Source of the DNA: UBA6109 sp964506465
GTDB lineage: Bacteria > Desulfobacterota > Syntrophia > Syntrophales > UBA6109
DNA length: 43,073 nt
Assembly (NCBI GenBank): GCA_964506465.1
Contig: CAZDLM010000017.1
Location: 1-43,073, forward strand
Reading direction: 5' to 3'
In this document: one piece after another, positions 23,640 through 30,601 of the stretch
Numbering within the stretch: the first letter of the stretch is position 1
How the letters are laid out: every line of letters begins with the position of its first letter
Position numbers and translations under genes: made by a program
The notes under the pieces: model-generated
What the model saw: only the letters and a program-made list of their open reading frames with translations
Told to the model about the DNA's origin: nothing
Databases searched by the model: none

Positions 23640-24659
23640 TTGAGCAAGATCAAGGTGCTGGTGGTCGACGACTCCGCCATCGTCCGCAAGATATTTTCGG
23701 AGGAGCTCTCCAAGTATCCCGACATCGAGGTGGTCGGCGTCGCGCCGGATCCGTTCGTCGCGCGCGACAAGATCCTCTCGCTGAAGCCGGAGGTGCTGAC
23801 GCTCGACATCGAGATGCCGCGGATGGACGGCCTCACCTTCCTGCGGAAACTGATGAAGCATTACCCCATCCCGACCATCATCGTCAGTTCGCTGACGCCG
23901 AAGGGGGGGAAGATGACCCTCGAGGCGCTGGACATCGGGGCGGTGGACGTGATCGCCAAACCCGGCGCTTCCTATACTGTGGGCGACATGAGTTCGCAGT
24001 TGGCGGAGAAGATCCGCGCCGCGGCGCGCGCCAGAGTGGTGAAGCACGAGTCCAGGGACGTCGAAGCCGAACCGATCCGGGCGCTTTCCCAGACGTCGTA
24101 CAAGGTCATTGCCATCGGCGCCTCCACGGGAGGGACGGAAGCGCTCAAGACCGTTCTCACCCGGATGCCGCCGAATTCGCCGGGCATCCTGGTCGTCCAG
24201 CACATGCCGGCCAACTTCACGGCCGCCTTCGCGGAGAGGCTCAACGGCATCTGCCAGATCCGCGTGAAGGAAGCCCGGGACAACGACTCGGTGACGCCGG
24301 GAAGCGCCCTGGTGGCGCCCGGGAATTTTCACATGCTGCTGCGCCGGAGCGGTGCAAGGTATTACGTGGAGGTCAAGACGGGCCCGATGGTGCATCACCA
24401 GCGGCCCGCCGTCGACGTCCTGTTCAAGTCGACGGCCAAGTATGCCGGTTCCAACGCCATCGGAGTCATCCTGACGGGCATGGGTTCCGACGGGGCGGAC
24501 GGTCTGCTGGAAATGAAGCAGTCGGGAGCGGGCACGATCGCCCAGGACGAAAAATCCTGCGTCGTTTTCGGGATGCCCAAAGAGGCGATCAAATTGGGCG
24601 CCGTGGACCGCGTGGCGCCCCTCGAACAGATTGCGGACGAAATCATCAGGATGGTGTGA
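23640..24659 (+). CDS. cheB: Chemotaxis response regulator methylesterase CheB
   Basis: Removes methyl groups from chemoreceptors when phosphorylated by CheA. 339 residues: receiver domain with Asp56 (VLTLDIEMPRMDG) and the C-terminal methylesterase with Ser in AIGASTGGTEAL, His in VVQHMPANF and Asp in GMGSDGADG. I place the start at TTG 23640, with GGAG eight bases upstream, because the receiver begins at once; an ATG at 23583 would add 19 residues but has no room for a ribosome site. Followed after four bases by cheA. Confidence 0.94.
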   Translation: MSKIKVLVVDDSAIVRKIFSEELSKYPDIEVVGVAPDPFVARDKILSLKPEVLTLDIEMPRMDGLTFLRKLMKHYPIPTIIVSSLTPKGGKMTLEALDIGAVDVIAKPGASYTVGDMSSQLAEKIRAAARARVVKHESRDVEAEPIRALSQTSYKVIAIGASTGGTEALKTVLTRMPPNSPGILVVQHMPANFTAAFAERLNGICQIRVKEARDNDSVTPGSALVAPGNFHMLLRRSGARYYVEVKTGPMVHHQRPAVDVLFKSTAKYAGSNAIGVILTGMGSDGADGLLEMKQSGAGTIAQDEKSCVVFGMPKEAIKLGAVDRVAPLEQIADEIIRMV

Positions 24660-24663
24660 GATT

Positions 24664-26871
24664 ATGAACTGCGATCGGATTCTGCAATTGCTCAACACTC
24701 TGGCCTCTGCATTTCTATTCATGGATGCGAGGGAATTCGATATCCCCGCCGCCGGGAAATTCCTGAATTCGCTGGATGAAATCGCACAGGAGGCGGAGAG
24801 CCTCGGGATGAGGCAAGTGATTGCCGTGTCCCAGGAAATGGGCAAGACCCTGGAGATGCTGATCCTGGACACCCTGGAAGACAAGGGGGCGGGATTGGCG
24901 TCGCTGGGCCAGGGGATATCCCGCATGCAGGAGATCGCCGACTCGTTCAAGAACACGGGCGGATGTCCCGAGGACGTGCCGGCAACGGCGGAGAAGAAAG
25001 CGGCCGCGCCGGCCGCCGAACCCGCGGCGGTCGAGGGTGAACCGCAGGAGGCGCAGTCGGCGGGGCCGCCGGCGGCGAAACAGGATGAAGAGGTGAAGAT
25101 CCAGGACGAGGCGCTGCTGAAGGATTTCATTACCGAGGGGCTGGAGTACATCGACCAGATCGAAGTGAACATCCTCAATCTGGAGAAGAATCCGACGGAC
25201 AAGGATTACATCAACGCCATTTTCAGGCCCTTCCATTCGATCAAGGGGGTGGCGAGTTTTCTCAACCTCGAAGCGATCCGCGAGCTTGCCCACAATCTGG
25301 AAAACCTGCTGGACAAGGCCAGGAACGGGGAGATCCAAGTGACTTCGCCCGTGATTGATGTCGTGCTCGACGGGGCGGATCTGCTCAAGACGATGATCGG
25401 CCAGTGGAAGGAGATCCTGGAGGGCAGGCGAAGCGCCCCGGACGGCATGGATCTGTCCGGGATGTATTACCGGATTTCGAAGATCCTGCAGGGAGAGGAG
25501 GACGCGCCGCCCCAGAAGCTCGGCGAGATTCTCGTGAATGAAGGCGTCATCAGCAAGAAGGACCTCGATGACGGCCTGAAGAACATCTCGTCGTCGAACA
25601 AGAAGTTCGGCGAAACGCTCATCAGCGGCGGCAAGGCGACGCCCAAGCAGGTCGCCCAGGCCCTGAGAAAGCAGGCCGACCAGGTGGGGGACGCGTCGAC
25701 GATCCGCGTCGACACCCGCAAGCTGGACGACCTGATCGACATGGTGGGCGAATTGGTCATCACGCAATCCATGATCGAGCAGGACGTGAGCCTTCAGAGC
25801 AACGCCGACAGGAACCTCCTGCGCAACCTCTCCCAGTTCTTCCGCATCACGGCCGGTCTGCAGCGCTCCTCGACGAGCCTGCGCATGATCCCGATCAAGC
25901 AGACGTTCCAGCGGATGTCGCGCCTGGTGCGTGACCTTTCCAAGAATGCCGGCAAGCTCATCGACGTGGAGATGGTCGGGGAGGACACGGAGATCGATCG
26001 TAACATGGTGGACGAGATCTACAACCCCCTCGTGCACATGATCCGCAACTCCGTCGATCACGGCGTCGAGGCGCCGGAGGACCGCGTCCGGGCGGGAAAA
26101 CCGGAACGGGGATTGATCCAACTGAAAGCCTACCACCGGGGCGGCAATATCGTCATCGAAATCGGTGATGACGGACGCGGCCTCTGCAAGCAGAAGATCC
26201 TCGACAAGGCCGTCCGGAACGGGCTCGTCGCCGCGCACGACGTCCTGACGGACCAGGAGATCTGCCGCCTGATCTTCATGCCCGGTTTGTCGACGGCGGA
26301 GAAGGTGACGGACGTTTCCGGAAGGGGCGTGGGAATGGACGTCGTGAAGCAGGCCGTCGAGAAGCTGCGCGGCAAGATCGAGATCGACTCGACCGAGGGC
26401 AAGGGGACCACCTTCACCACCAGCTTCCCGCTGACGATGGCGATCATCGACGGCATGATTGTGAAGGTCGGCAAGGAACGTTATATCCTGCCGACCACGG
26501 CGATCCGTCAGGCCCTGCGGCCGGCGAAGGAGTCGTACAACAACGTCGTGGGACAGGGGGAAATGATCAACGTCATGGGCAGGCTGCTGCCGGTCGTGCG
26601 CCTGTATGATCACTTCGGCATTCAACCCCAGCACAAGAATCCCTGGGACGCCATTGTCGTCGTCGTCGACGGCGCGGGCCGCTCCAAGTGCCTGCTGGTC
26701 GACCAGATCATCGGGAAGGCGGAAGTGGTGATCAAGAGCCTGGGGGCGGAATTGAAGAAGGTAAAAGGCGTGTCGGGAGGGGCCATCCTCGGCGACGGGC
26801 AGATCGGGCTCATCCTGGATCCCGAAGGGCTGTTTGAATTGAGCGAGAACCGATCGGCAGAAAGAGCCTAG
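24664..26871 (+). CDS. cheA: Chemotaxis histidine kinase CheA with MshEN-like repeats
   Basis: Central kinase that phosphorylates CheY and CheB. 735 residues. Residues 1-100 form an extra N-terminal helical domain, then an Ala/Glu linker. The HPt domain has His191 in FRPFHSIKGVASF. At about residues 285-337 is a tandem of KLGEILVNEGVISKKDL and KFGETLISGGKATPKQV, the signature of MshEN (GspE-N) repeats, lying where the CheY-binding P2 domain usually is. The dimerisation helices, the HATPase domain (N box RNSVDHGVE, GRGVGMDVV) and a C-terminal CheW-like domain follow. No separate cheW gene is in the operon. The first MshEN position is Lys rather than the Arg of the c-di-GMP-binding consensus. 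Confidence 0.95.
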   Translation: MNCDRILQLLNTLASAFLFMDAREFDIPAAGKFLNSLDEIAQEAESLGMRQVIAVSQEMGKTLEMLILDTLEDKGAGLASLGQGISRMQEIADSFKNTGGCPEDVPATAEKKAAAPAAEPAAVEGEPQEAQSAGPPAAKQDEEVKIQDEALLKDFITEGLEYIDQIEVNILNLEKNPTDKDYINAIFRPFHSIKGVASFLNLEAIRELAHNLENLLDKARNGEIQVTSPVIDVVLDGADLLKTMIGQWKEILEGRRSAPDGMDLSGMYYRISKILQGEEDAPPQKLGEILVNEGVISKKDLDDGLKNISSSNKKFGETLISGGKATPKQVAQALRKQADQVGDASTIRVDTRKLDDLIDMVGELVITQSMIEQDVSLQSNADRNLLRNLSQFFRITAGLQRSSTSLRMIPIKQTFQRMSRLVRDLSKNAGKLIDVEMVGEDTEIDRNMVDEIYNPLVHMIRNSVDHGVEAPEDRVRAGKPERGLIQLKAYHRGGNIVIEIGDDGRGLCKQKILDKAVRNGLVAAHDVLTDQEICRLIFMPGLSTAEKVTDVSGRGVGMDVVKQAVEKLRGKIEIDSTEGKGTTFTTSFPLTMAIIDGMIVKVGKERYILPTTAIRQALRPAKESYNNVVGQGEMINVMGRLLPVVRLYDHFGIQPQHKNPWDAIVVVVDGAGRSKCLLVDQIIGKAEVVIKSLGAELKKVKGVSGGAILGDGQIGLILDPEGLFELSENRSAERA

Positions 26872-26904
26872 CAGCCGGTCGTCGCATATCAGAGGGGGAA
26901 TCTT

Positions 26905-27294
26905 ATGCAGAAAGACATGAAAATCTTGATTGTGGATGACTTTGCGACCATGCGGAAGGTGATCCGAAATCTCCTCAAGCAGGTCGGTTACGAAAACATC
27001 CTTGAGGCCGAAGACGGTGTTTCGGCGCTGAGGGTCCTGAAAGCGCAGAAGGTCGACCTGGTCATTTCGGATTGGAACATGCCGAATATGACGGGTTTCG
27101 AACTGCTCAAGGCCGTCCGGGCCGATGCCGATCTCGGCAAGACGCCCTTTCTGATGGTGACGGCCGAGGCCCTTCAGGACAACGTCGTTGCCGCGGTGAA
27201 GGCCGGCGTGAGCAACTATATCGTCAAGCCGTTCACCGCCGAGGTGCTGAACGAGAAGATCAGCAAGATCATGGAGAAGCTGCTGACGCCGTAG
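26905..27294 (+). CDS. cheY: Chemotaxis response regulator CheY
   Basis: Single receiver domain of 129 residues, the diffusible signal that binds the flagellar switch. Acidic pair D11/D12, phospho-acceptor Asp56 (LVISDWNMPNMTG), Thr in LMVTAEA, and Lys in YIVKPFT. The DWNMP form is that of canonical CheY. An AGAGGGGG ribosome site lies upstream. Follows cheA and precedes cheX by 27 bases. Confidence 0.94.
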   Translation: MQKDMKILIVDDFATMRKVIRNLLKQVGYENILEAEDGVSALRVLKAQKVDLVISDWNMPNMTGFELLKAVRADADLGKTPFLMVTAEALQDNVVAAVKAGVSNYIVKPFTAEVLNEKISKIMEKLLTP

Positions 27295-27321
27295 CTCTCG
27301 ATCGCGGGAAGGAAAGAGGAC

Positions 27322-27795
27322 ATGAACGTCAAATTCATCAACCCCTTCTTGGAGGGGACAGTCAGTGTGATCAAGACGATGGCCTTTGTCGAGCCTCGGG
27401 CCGGGAAGCCGTACCTGAAAAGGGACAGCGTTGCGCACGGCGACGTCTCCGGCATCATCGGCCTGACGGGCGCGGCGGTGGGCTCCGTCGCACTGAGTTT
27501 CAGCAGCGGCGCCATTCTCAAGATCGTCTCCAATATGCTCGGCGAGGAAATCAAGGATCTGAACGGAGATATCAAGGACGCGGTCGGCGAATTGACGAAC
27601 ATGGTATCCGGCGCAGCGCGCAAGCGTCTCGAAGCGGAGGGCTATTCCATCATGGCGGCCATTCCGACCGTCGTATCGGGCAGCAAACACTCGATCACCC
27701 ACGTGCTGGGAGGACCGAGCATCATCATCCCCTTCGAAATCGACACGGGCACCTTCGTGATCGATGTCTGCCTCAGCGAGCCGAACAAGATGTAA
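27322..27795 (+). CDS. cheX: CheX chemotaxis phosphatase
   Basis: CheY-P phosphatase of the CheX type, 157 residues. Active-helix motif E-L-T-N in DAVGELTNMVSGAARK, preceded by GDVSGIIGLTG and LKIVSNMLGEE. These are closer to typical CheX than those of the protein encoded at 22592. It ends the chemotaxis operon and converges on motB with 75 bases between. Confidence 0.92.
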   Translation: MNVKFINPFLEGTVSVIKTMAFVEPRAGKPYLKRDSVAHGDVSGIIGLTGAAVGSVALSFSSGAILKIVSNMLGEEIKDLNGDIKDAVGELTNMVSGAARKRLEAEGYSIMAAIPTVVSGSKHSITHVLGGPSIIIPFEIDTGTFVIDVCLSEPNKM

Positions 27796-27870
27796 GAAGG
27801 AAGGGCGCTGGGAGGACTGCCGGTCCGCCGGGCGCGCTTGGATTCTCTGCGGCACCCGCCGCGGAGGCCC

Positions 27871-28641
27871 TCAGCCCGGCGAAAGCAGGATGACGCTGAT
27901 GCGACGGTTGCGGGGGTCGCGCGGGTCCAGCTTGACGTAGAGTTCCTGGTCCGCGTATCCGACGACCCTGGCAATGCGGCTGGGTTCGATGGCGTTGTTC
28001 TCCAGTTCGCGGCGCGCCGCCGAGGCCCGGGAAGAGGAAAGCTCCCAGTTGGTGATCTGCCCTCCGCGGAACGGCGCGGAATCCGTGTGTCCCTCGATGG
28101 CGACTCGATTCGGTATGTCCCGGATGTTTTCGGCAACCAGGCGGAGAATTTCCCTGGCCCGGTTCGACAACTGGGCGCCGCCCGAGGAGAACATCTCGCT
28201 TCCTTCCAGGTCCACAATTTGGATTCGGACGCCGCCCTCGATGATATCCACCATGATGTGATTGCGGAGGCCCCTGAGCTTCTCGTCAACAGCCGTGTTG
28301 ATCCGTTTCAGGAGGTTTTCGGGGGTCAGATTGCTGTCGACGGTTTCGCGCGTGGCCACCTTCTTCCCCACCTTCTGCAGTTGGATATCCTGGATCGACA
28401 TCTTCATGACCGCCGTGCCCTGAGAGGCGCTTTCCTGGAAAAGACTGAAATTCTTGAAGTATTGCGATACGGCCTGTTTCTTGTCGGGCGAAACCATCGC
28501 GATCAGCCACATGAGAAGGAAGAAGGCCATCATGGCCGTAACGAAGTCGGCGTAGGCGACCTTCCAGGAGCCGCCATGGTGTCCGCCATGCTTCTTGACC
28601 ACCTTCTTGATAATGACCGGCTGCTGGTTTCGCTCTTCCAT
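27871..28641 (-). CDS. motB: Flagellar stator protein MotB
   Basis: Peptidoglycan-anchored stator subunit of 256 residues. A short basic N-terminus leads to a single membrane helix with the proton-carrying Asp32 in AYADFVTAMMAFFLLMW. A plug/linker region precedes the OmpA-like peptidoglycan-binding domain (VAIEGHTDSAPFRG, NWELSSSRASA). Sixty bases downstream of motA on the minus strand. Whether protons or sodium drive it cannot be settled by eye. Confidence 0.95.
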   Translation of the reverse strand: MEERNQQPVIIKKVVKKHGGHHGGSWKVAYADFVTAMMAFFLLMWLIAMVSPDKKQAVSQYFKNFSLFQESASQGTAVMKMSIQDIQLQKVGKKVATRETVDSNLTPENLLKRINTAVDEKLRGLRNHIMVDIIEGGVRIQIVDLEGSEMFSSGGAQLSNRAREILRLVAENIRDIPNRVAIEGHTDSAPFRGGQITNWELSSSRASAARRELENNAIEPSRIARVVGYADQELYVKLDPRDPRNRRISVILLSPG

Positions 28642-28701
28642 AGAGGATCACATCGGACCGATTTCGGAGTTCAAACGTCGCGTGACGACGATCCGGGGCG
28701 C

Positions 28702-29562
28702 TCAGGCCTTCTTGGTCTGGCGGAACCGTTCTTCCAGTTCCGAAAAGGTCGGTTTCGCGTTCGCCGGAACCACGCGTCTGCCGAATTCAACGGCGACCTT
28801 GGGGGCGGCGCCGCTCACGAAGGACAGGATCGCGACCTTCAGGACCTTCAGGTATTGAAGATCTTCTTCGGCCATGTGCTCCATGTTCTTTCCCATGGGG
28901 CCGACGAACCCGTAACACATGAGCACGCCCAGAAACGTTCCGACCAGGGCTGCGCCGATGCTGTGTCCCAGAACCTCGGGAGGTTCCGTGATCTTTCCCA
29001 TGGTCAGGACGACGCCCAGAACGGCGGCGACGATCCCCAATCCCGGGAGCGCATCGGCCACGAAGCTGACGCTCTGCGCGGGCTGGAGGAGCTCCTCGTG
29101 ATGATTTTCCAGTTCGCTGTCGATCAGCGCCTCCAACTCGTGCGGTGCGATCGTTGTCGTCATGACCGTGCGCAGGGTGTCGGTGATCAGATCGATGGCG
29201 TGGCGGTTTTTCAGAATGTTCGGATACTTGGAAAACAGCGCGCTCTCCGACGGAGCGTCGACATCGGATTCGATCGAGACCAATCCCTGCTGGCGGATCT
29301 TATAGAAGATGCCGTTGAGCAGCATCAGGGCGTCCACATAATCCTCCTTGCCGTAGTTCTTATAGGAGAACATGCGGGCCAGTGCGCCGACGACGGCCTT
29401 GATCACCTTCAGGGGCGAGGAGATGAGAAAACCCCCGGTCGCCGCGCCGAAGATGATCACCAGCTCCGCCGGCTGGAGGAGCACGGACAGATTCCCGTGT
29501 TCCATAAGGTAGCCGCCGATGACCGCGGCGAGGACTACGCCGATCCCGATGACGACGAACAT
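28702..29562 (-). CDS. motA: Flagellar stator protein MotA
   Basis: Inner-membrane stator subunit of 286 residues with four membrane segments (about residues 1-20, 30-50, 170-190 and 202-222) and a large cytoplasmic loop between the second and third that contacts FliG. The PGLGIVAAVLGVVLTMG stretch and the following IGAALVGTFLGVLMCYGF are the conserved channel helices. Twelve bases after the PilZ gene; operon pilZ-motA-motB. Confidence 0.95.
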   Translation of the reverse strand: MFVVIGIGVVLAAVIGGYLMEHGNLSVLLQPAELVIIFGAATGGFLISSPLKVIKAVVGALARMFSYKNYGKEDYVDALMLLNGIFYKIRQQGLVSIESDVDAPSESALFSKYPNILKNRHAIDLITDTLRTVMTTTIAPHELEALIDSELENHHEELLQPAQSVSFVADALPGLGIVAAVLGVVLTMGKITEPPEVLGHSIGAALVGTFLGVLMCYGFVGPMGKNMEHMAEEDLQYLKVLKVAILSFVSGAAPKVAVEFGRRVVPANAKPTFSELEERFRQTKKA

Positions 29563-29574
29563 GCGAAACCCCGG

Positions 29575-30186
29575 CTACTTCCTTTTCTCGCGGAGGATTT
29601 CCCGCTCTTTTTCGAAGACGAAGCGGACGATCTCGTCGCGGACTTCATCATCGATGAGGACGAATTTCACGGCGACCTCGCTGCTGCCGCCCCGCGCATC
29701 CACTGAGACGACTTCGCCGCACACGTACATGGCGACCGGCCTGTGCGGAGAGAGCATCATCTTGATTTCCAGGATATTTCCGACGGCATACGGTTCCCGG
29801 GTCTCGAATTTCAGACCGCCTCCGCCGATATTGACGTGGAGGGAGGGGAGACGGAGGAAACCCTCCTGCTGGATGGAGAGCATGCGGATCACGGCATCGA
29901 GTTTGGCGTTGAGGAGTTGCAGCCAGTTCGCCAGACGCGGGTCCTCAATTTCCGGAAGACCTTCGAAGCCGCAAGGATAGCCATCACTGCGGAGCTTCCG
30001 CGGCGGGGATGCAGACGATCGGCAGATCGATGACGCCAACTCGGCGAGGGAGGCTTCTCCGGATATGCGAGAGCGGACCTTGCCGATCTCCTCCGGTTCC
30101 AGGCGGCGGCATTCCACTCCAACGTACGCATCGACCCGTGAATATTCTCTTTTGTTGGTCTCCGAGACCTGAAATTCCGCTTCCAT
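29575..30186 (-). CDS. PilZ-domain protein upstream of motAB
   Basis: A 203-residue protein with the two PilZ cyclic-di-GMP signatures unusually far apart: RxxxR at residues 13-17 (R-E-Y-S-R) and N-x-G-x-x-G at 119-124 in HVNIGGGG, with about 100 residues, partly coiled-coil, inserted between. The second motif has Gly in place of the usual Ser. The gene precedes motA by 12 bases, and the pairing recalls YcgR-type proteins that slow the flagellar motor when c-di-GMP is high. Nucleotide binding is likely but the Ser-to-Gly change leaves room for doubt. Confidence 0.82.
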   Translation of the reverse strand: MEAEFQVSETNKREYSRVDAYVGVECRRLEPEEIGKVRSRISGEASLAELASSICRSSASPPRKLRSDGYPCGFEGLPEIEDPRLANWLQLLNAKLDAVIRMLSIQQEGFLRLPSLHVNIGGGGLKFETREPYAVGNILEIKMMLSPHRPVAMYVCGEVVSVDARGGSSEVAVKFVLIDDEVRDEIVRFVFEKEREILREKRK

Positions 30187-30245
30187 AGTTCTCTCCCCAA
30201 ACGATATGGCGATTTGCCGCGGATCTCTTCCGCCGAGCGGGAATA

Positions 30246-30262
30246 TGCAAAGCGGGTGCCAC
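30246..30262 (-). promoter_or_regulatory. Sigma-54 promoter for pilZ-motA-motB
   Basis: On the minus strand the sequence reads TGGCACCCGCTTTGCA, matching TGGCAC-N5-TTGCA with exact ten-base spacing between GG and GC. Predicted transcription start is near 30235, about 50 bases before the PilZ start codon. Confidence 0.82.
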
Positions 30263-30513
30263 CGGTTTGAAGAGAAGGCCGCCGCGGGACAGGGCCGTCG
30301 AATCCCCGGCGGATGACCTCGTCAGGGTTCCTGCGCCGGCCCGACTCCGGAATCTTCTCTGCGTTTTCGTCAATTATTTGGCTTTCATGCTGATCCGTTG
30401 ACATCGAAGGTCGGCGATTTGCGAGGATGCCTGCCCCGCGCCGTCCCTCGGGAACAACCAAATTTCCGCGGAACACCGGACCGGCCGGAGTTTCCCGGAC
30501 GCCGCCCGCGCCG

Positions 30514-30530
30514 TGGTATGCAAATTGCTT
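30514..30530 (+). promoter_or_regulatory. Sigma-54 promoter for the SPOR/TPR gene
   Basis: TGGTATGCAAATTGCTT with GG at 30515-30516 and GC at 30527-30528, ten bases apart, followed by a T run. Predicted start near 30540, about 60 bases before the ATG at 30602. The -24 half is TGGTATG rather than TGGCACG, as at the flgB promoter. Confidence 0.72.
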
Positions 30531-30601
30531 TTTTGGGGTCGGCCCTTTCTCCCCATGAGAGGAACGCATCGAGGAGGCGGGGCATCGCAAGGGGTTGCAG
30601 C

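Larger units (their letters stand above)
30187..30601. other. Divergent intergenic region, pilZ-motAB / SPOR-TPR gene
   Basis: About 415 bases with no gene. It holds two outward-facing sigma-54 elements (30246-30262 on the minus strand and 30514-30530 on the plus strand). The 250 bases between them are the natural place for binding sites of an FlrC-type activator that could serve both sides. Confidence 0.6.

Noticed and set aside
24715..27855. Very long open frame on the minus strand opposite cheA, cheY and cheX
   Set aside because: It is the mirror of well-supported genes in GC-rich DNA with few stop codons; the product is rich in His, Arg and Asp and has no recognisable domain.
27838..29706. 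Long plus-strand open frame opposite motB and motA
   Set aside because: MotA and MotB are certain on the minus strand; the opposite product is His- and Asp-rich and shapeless.
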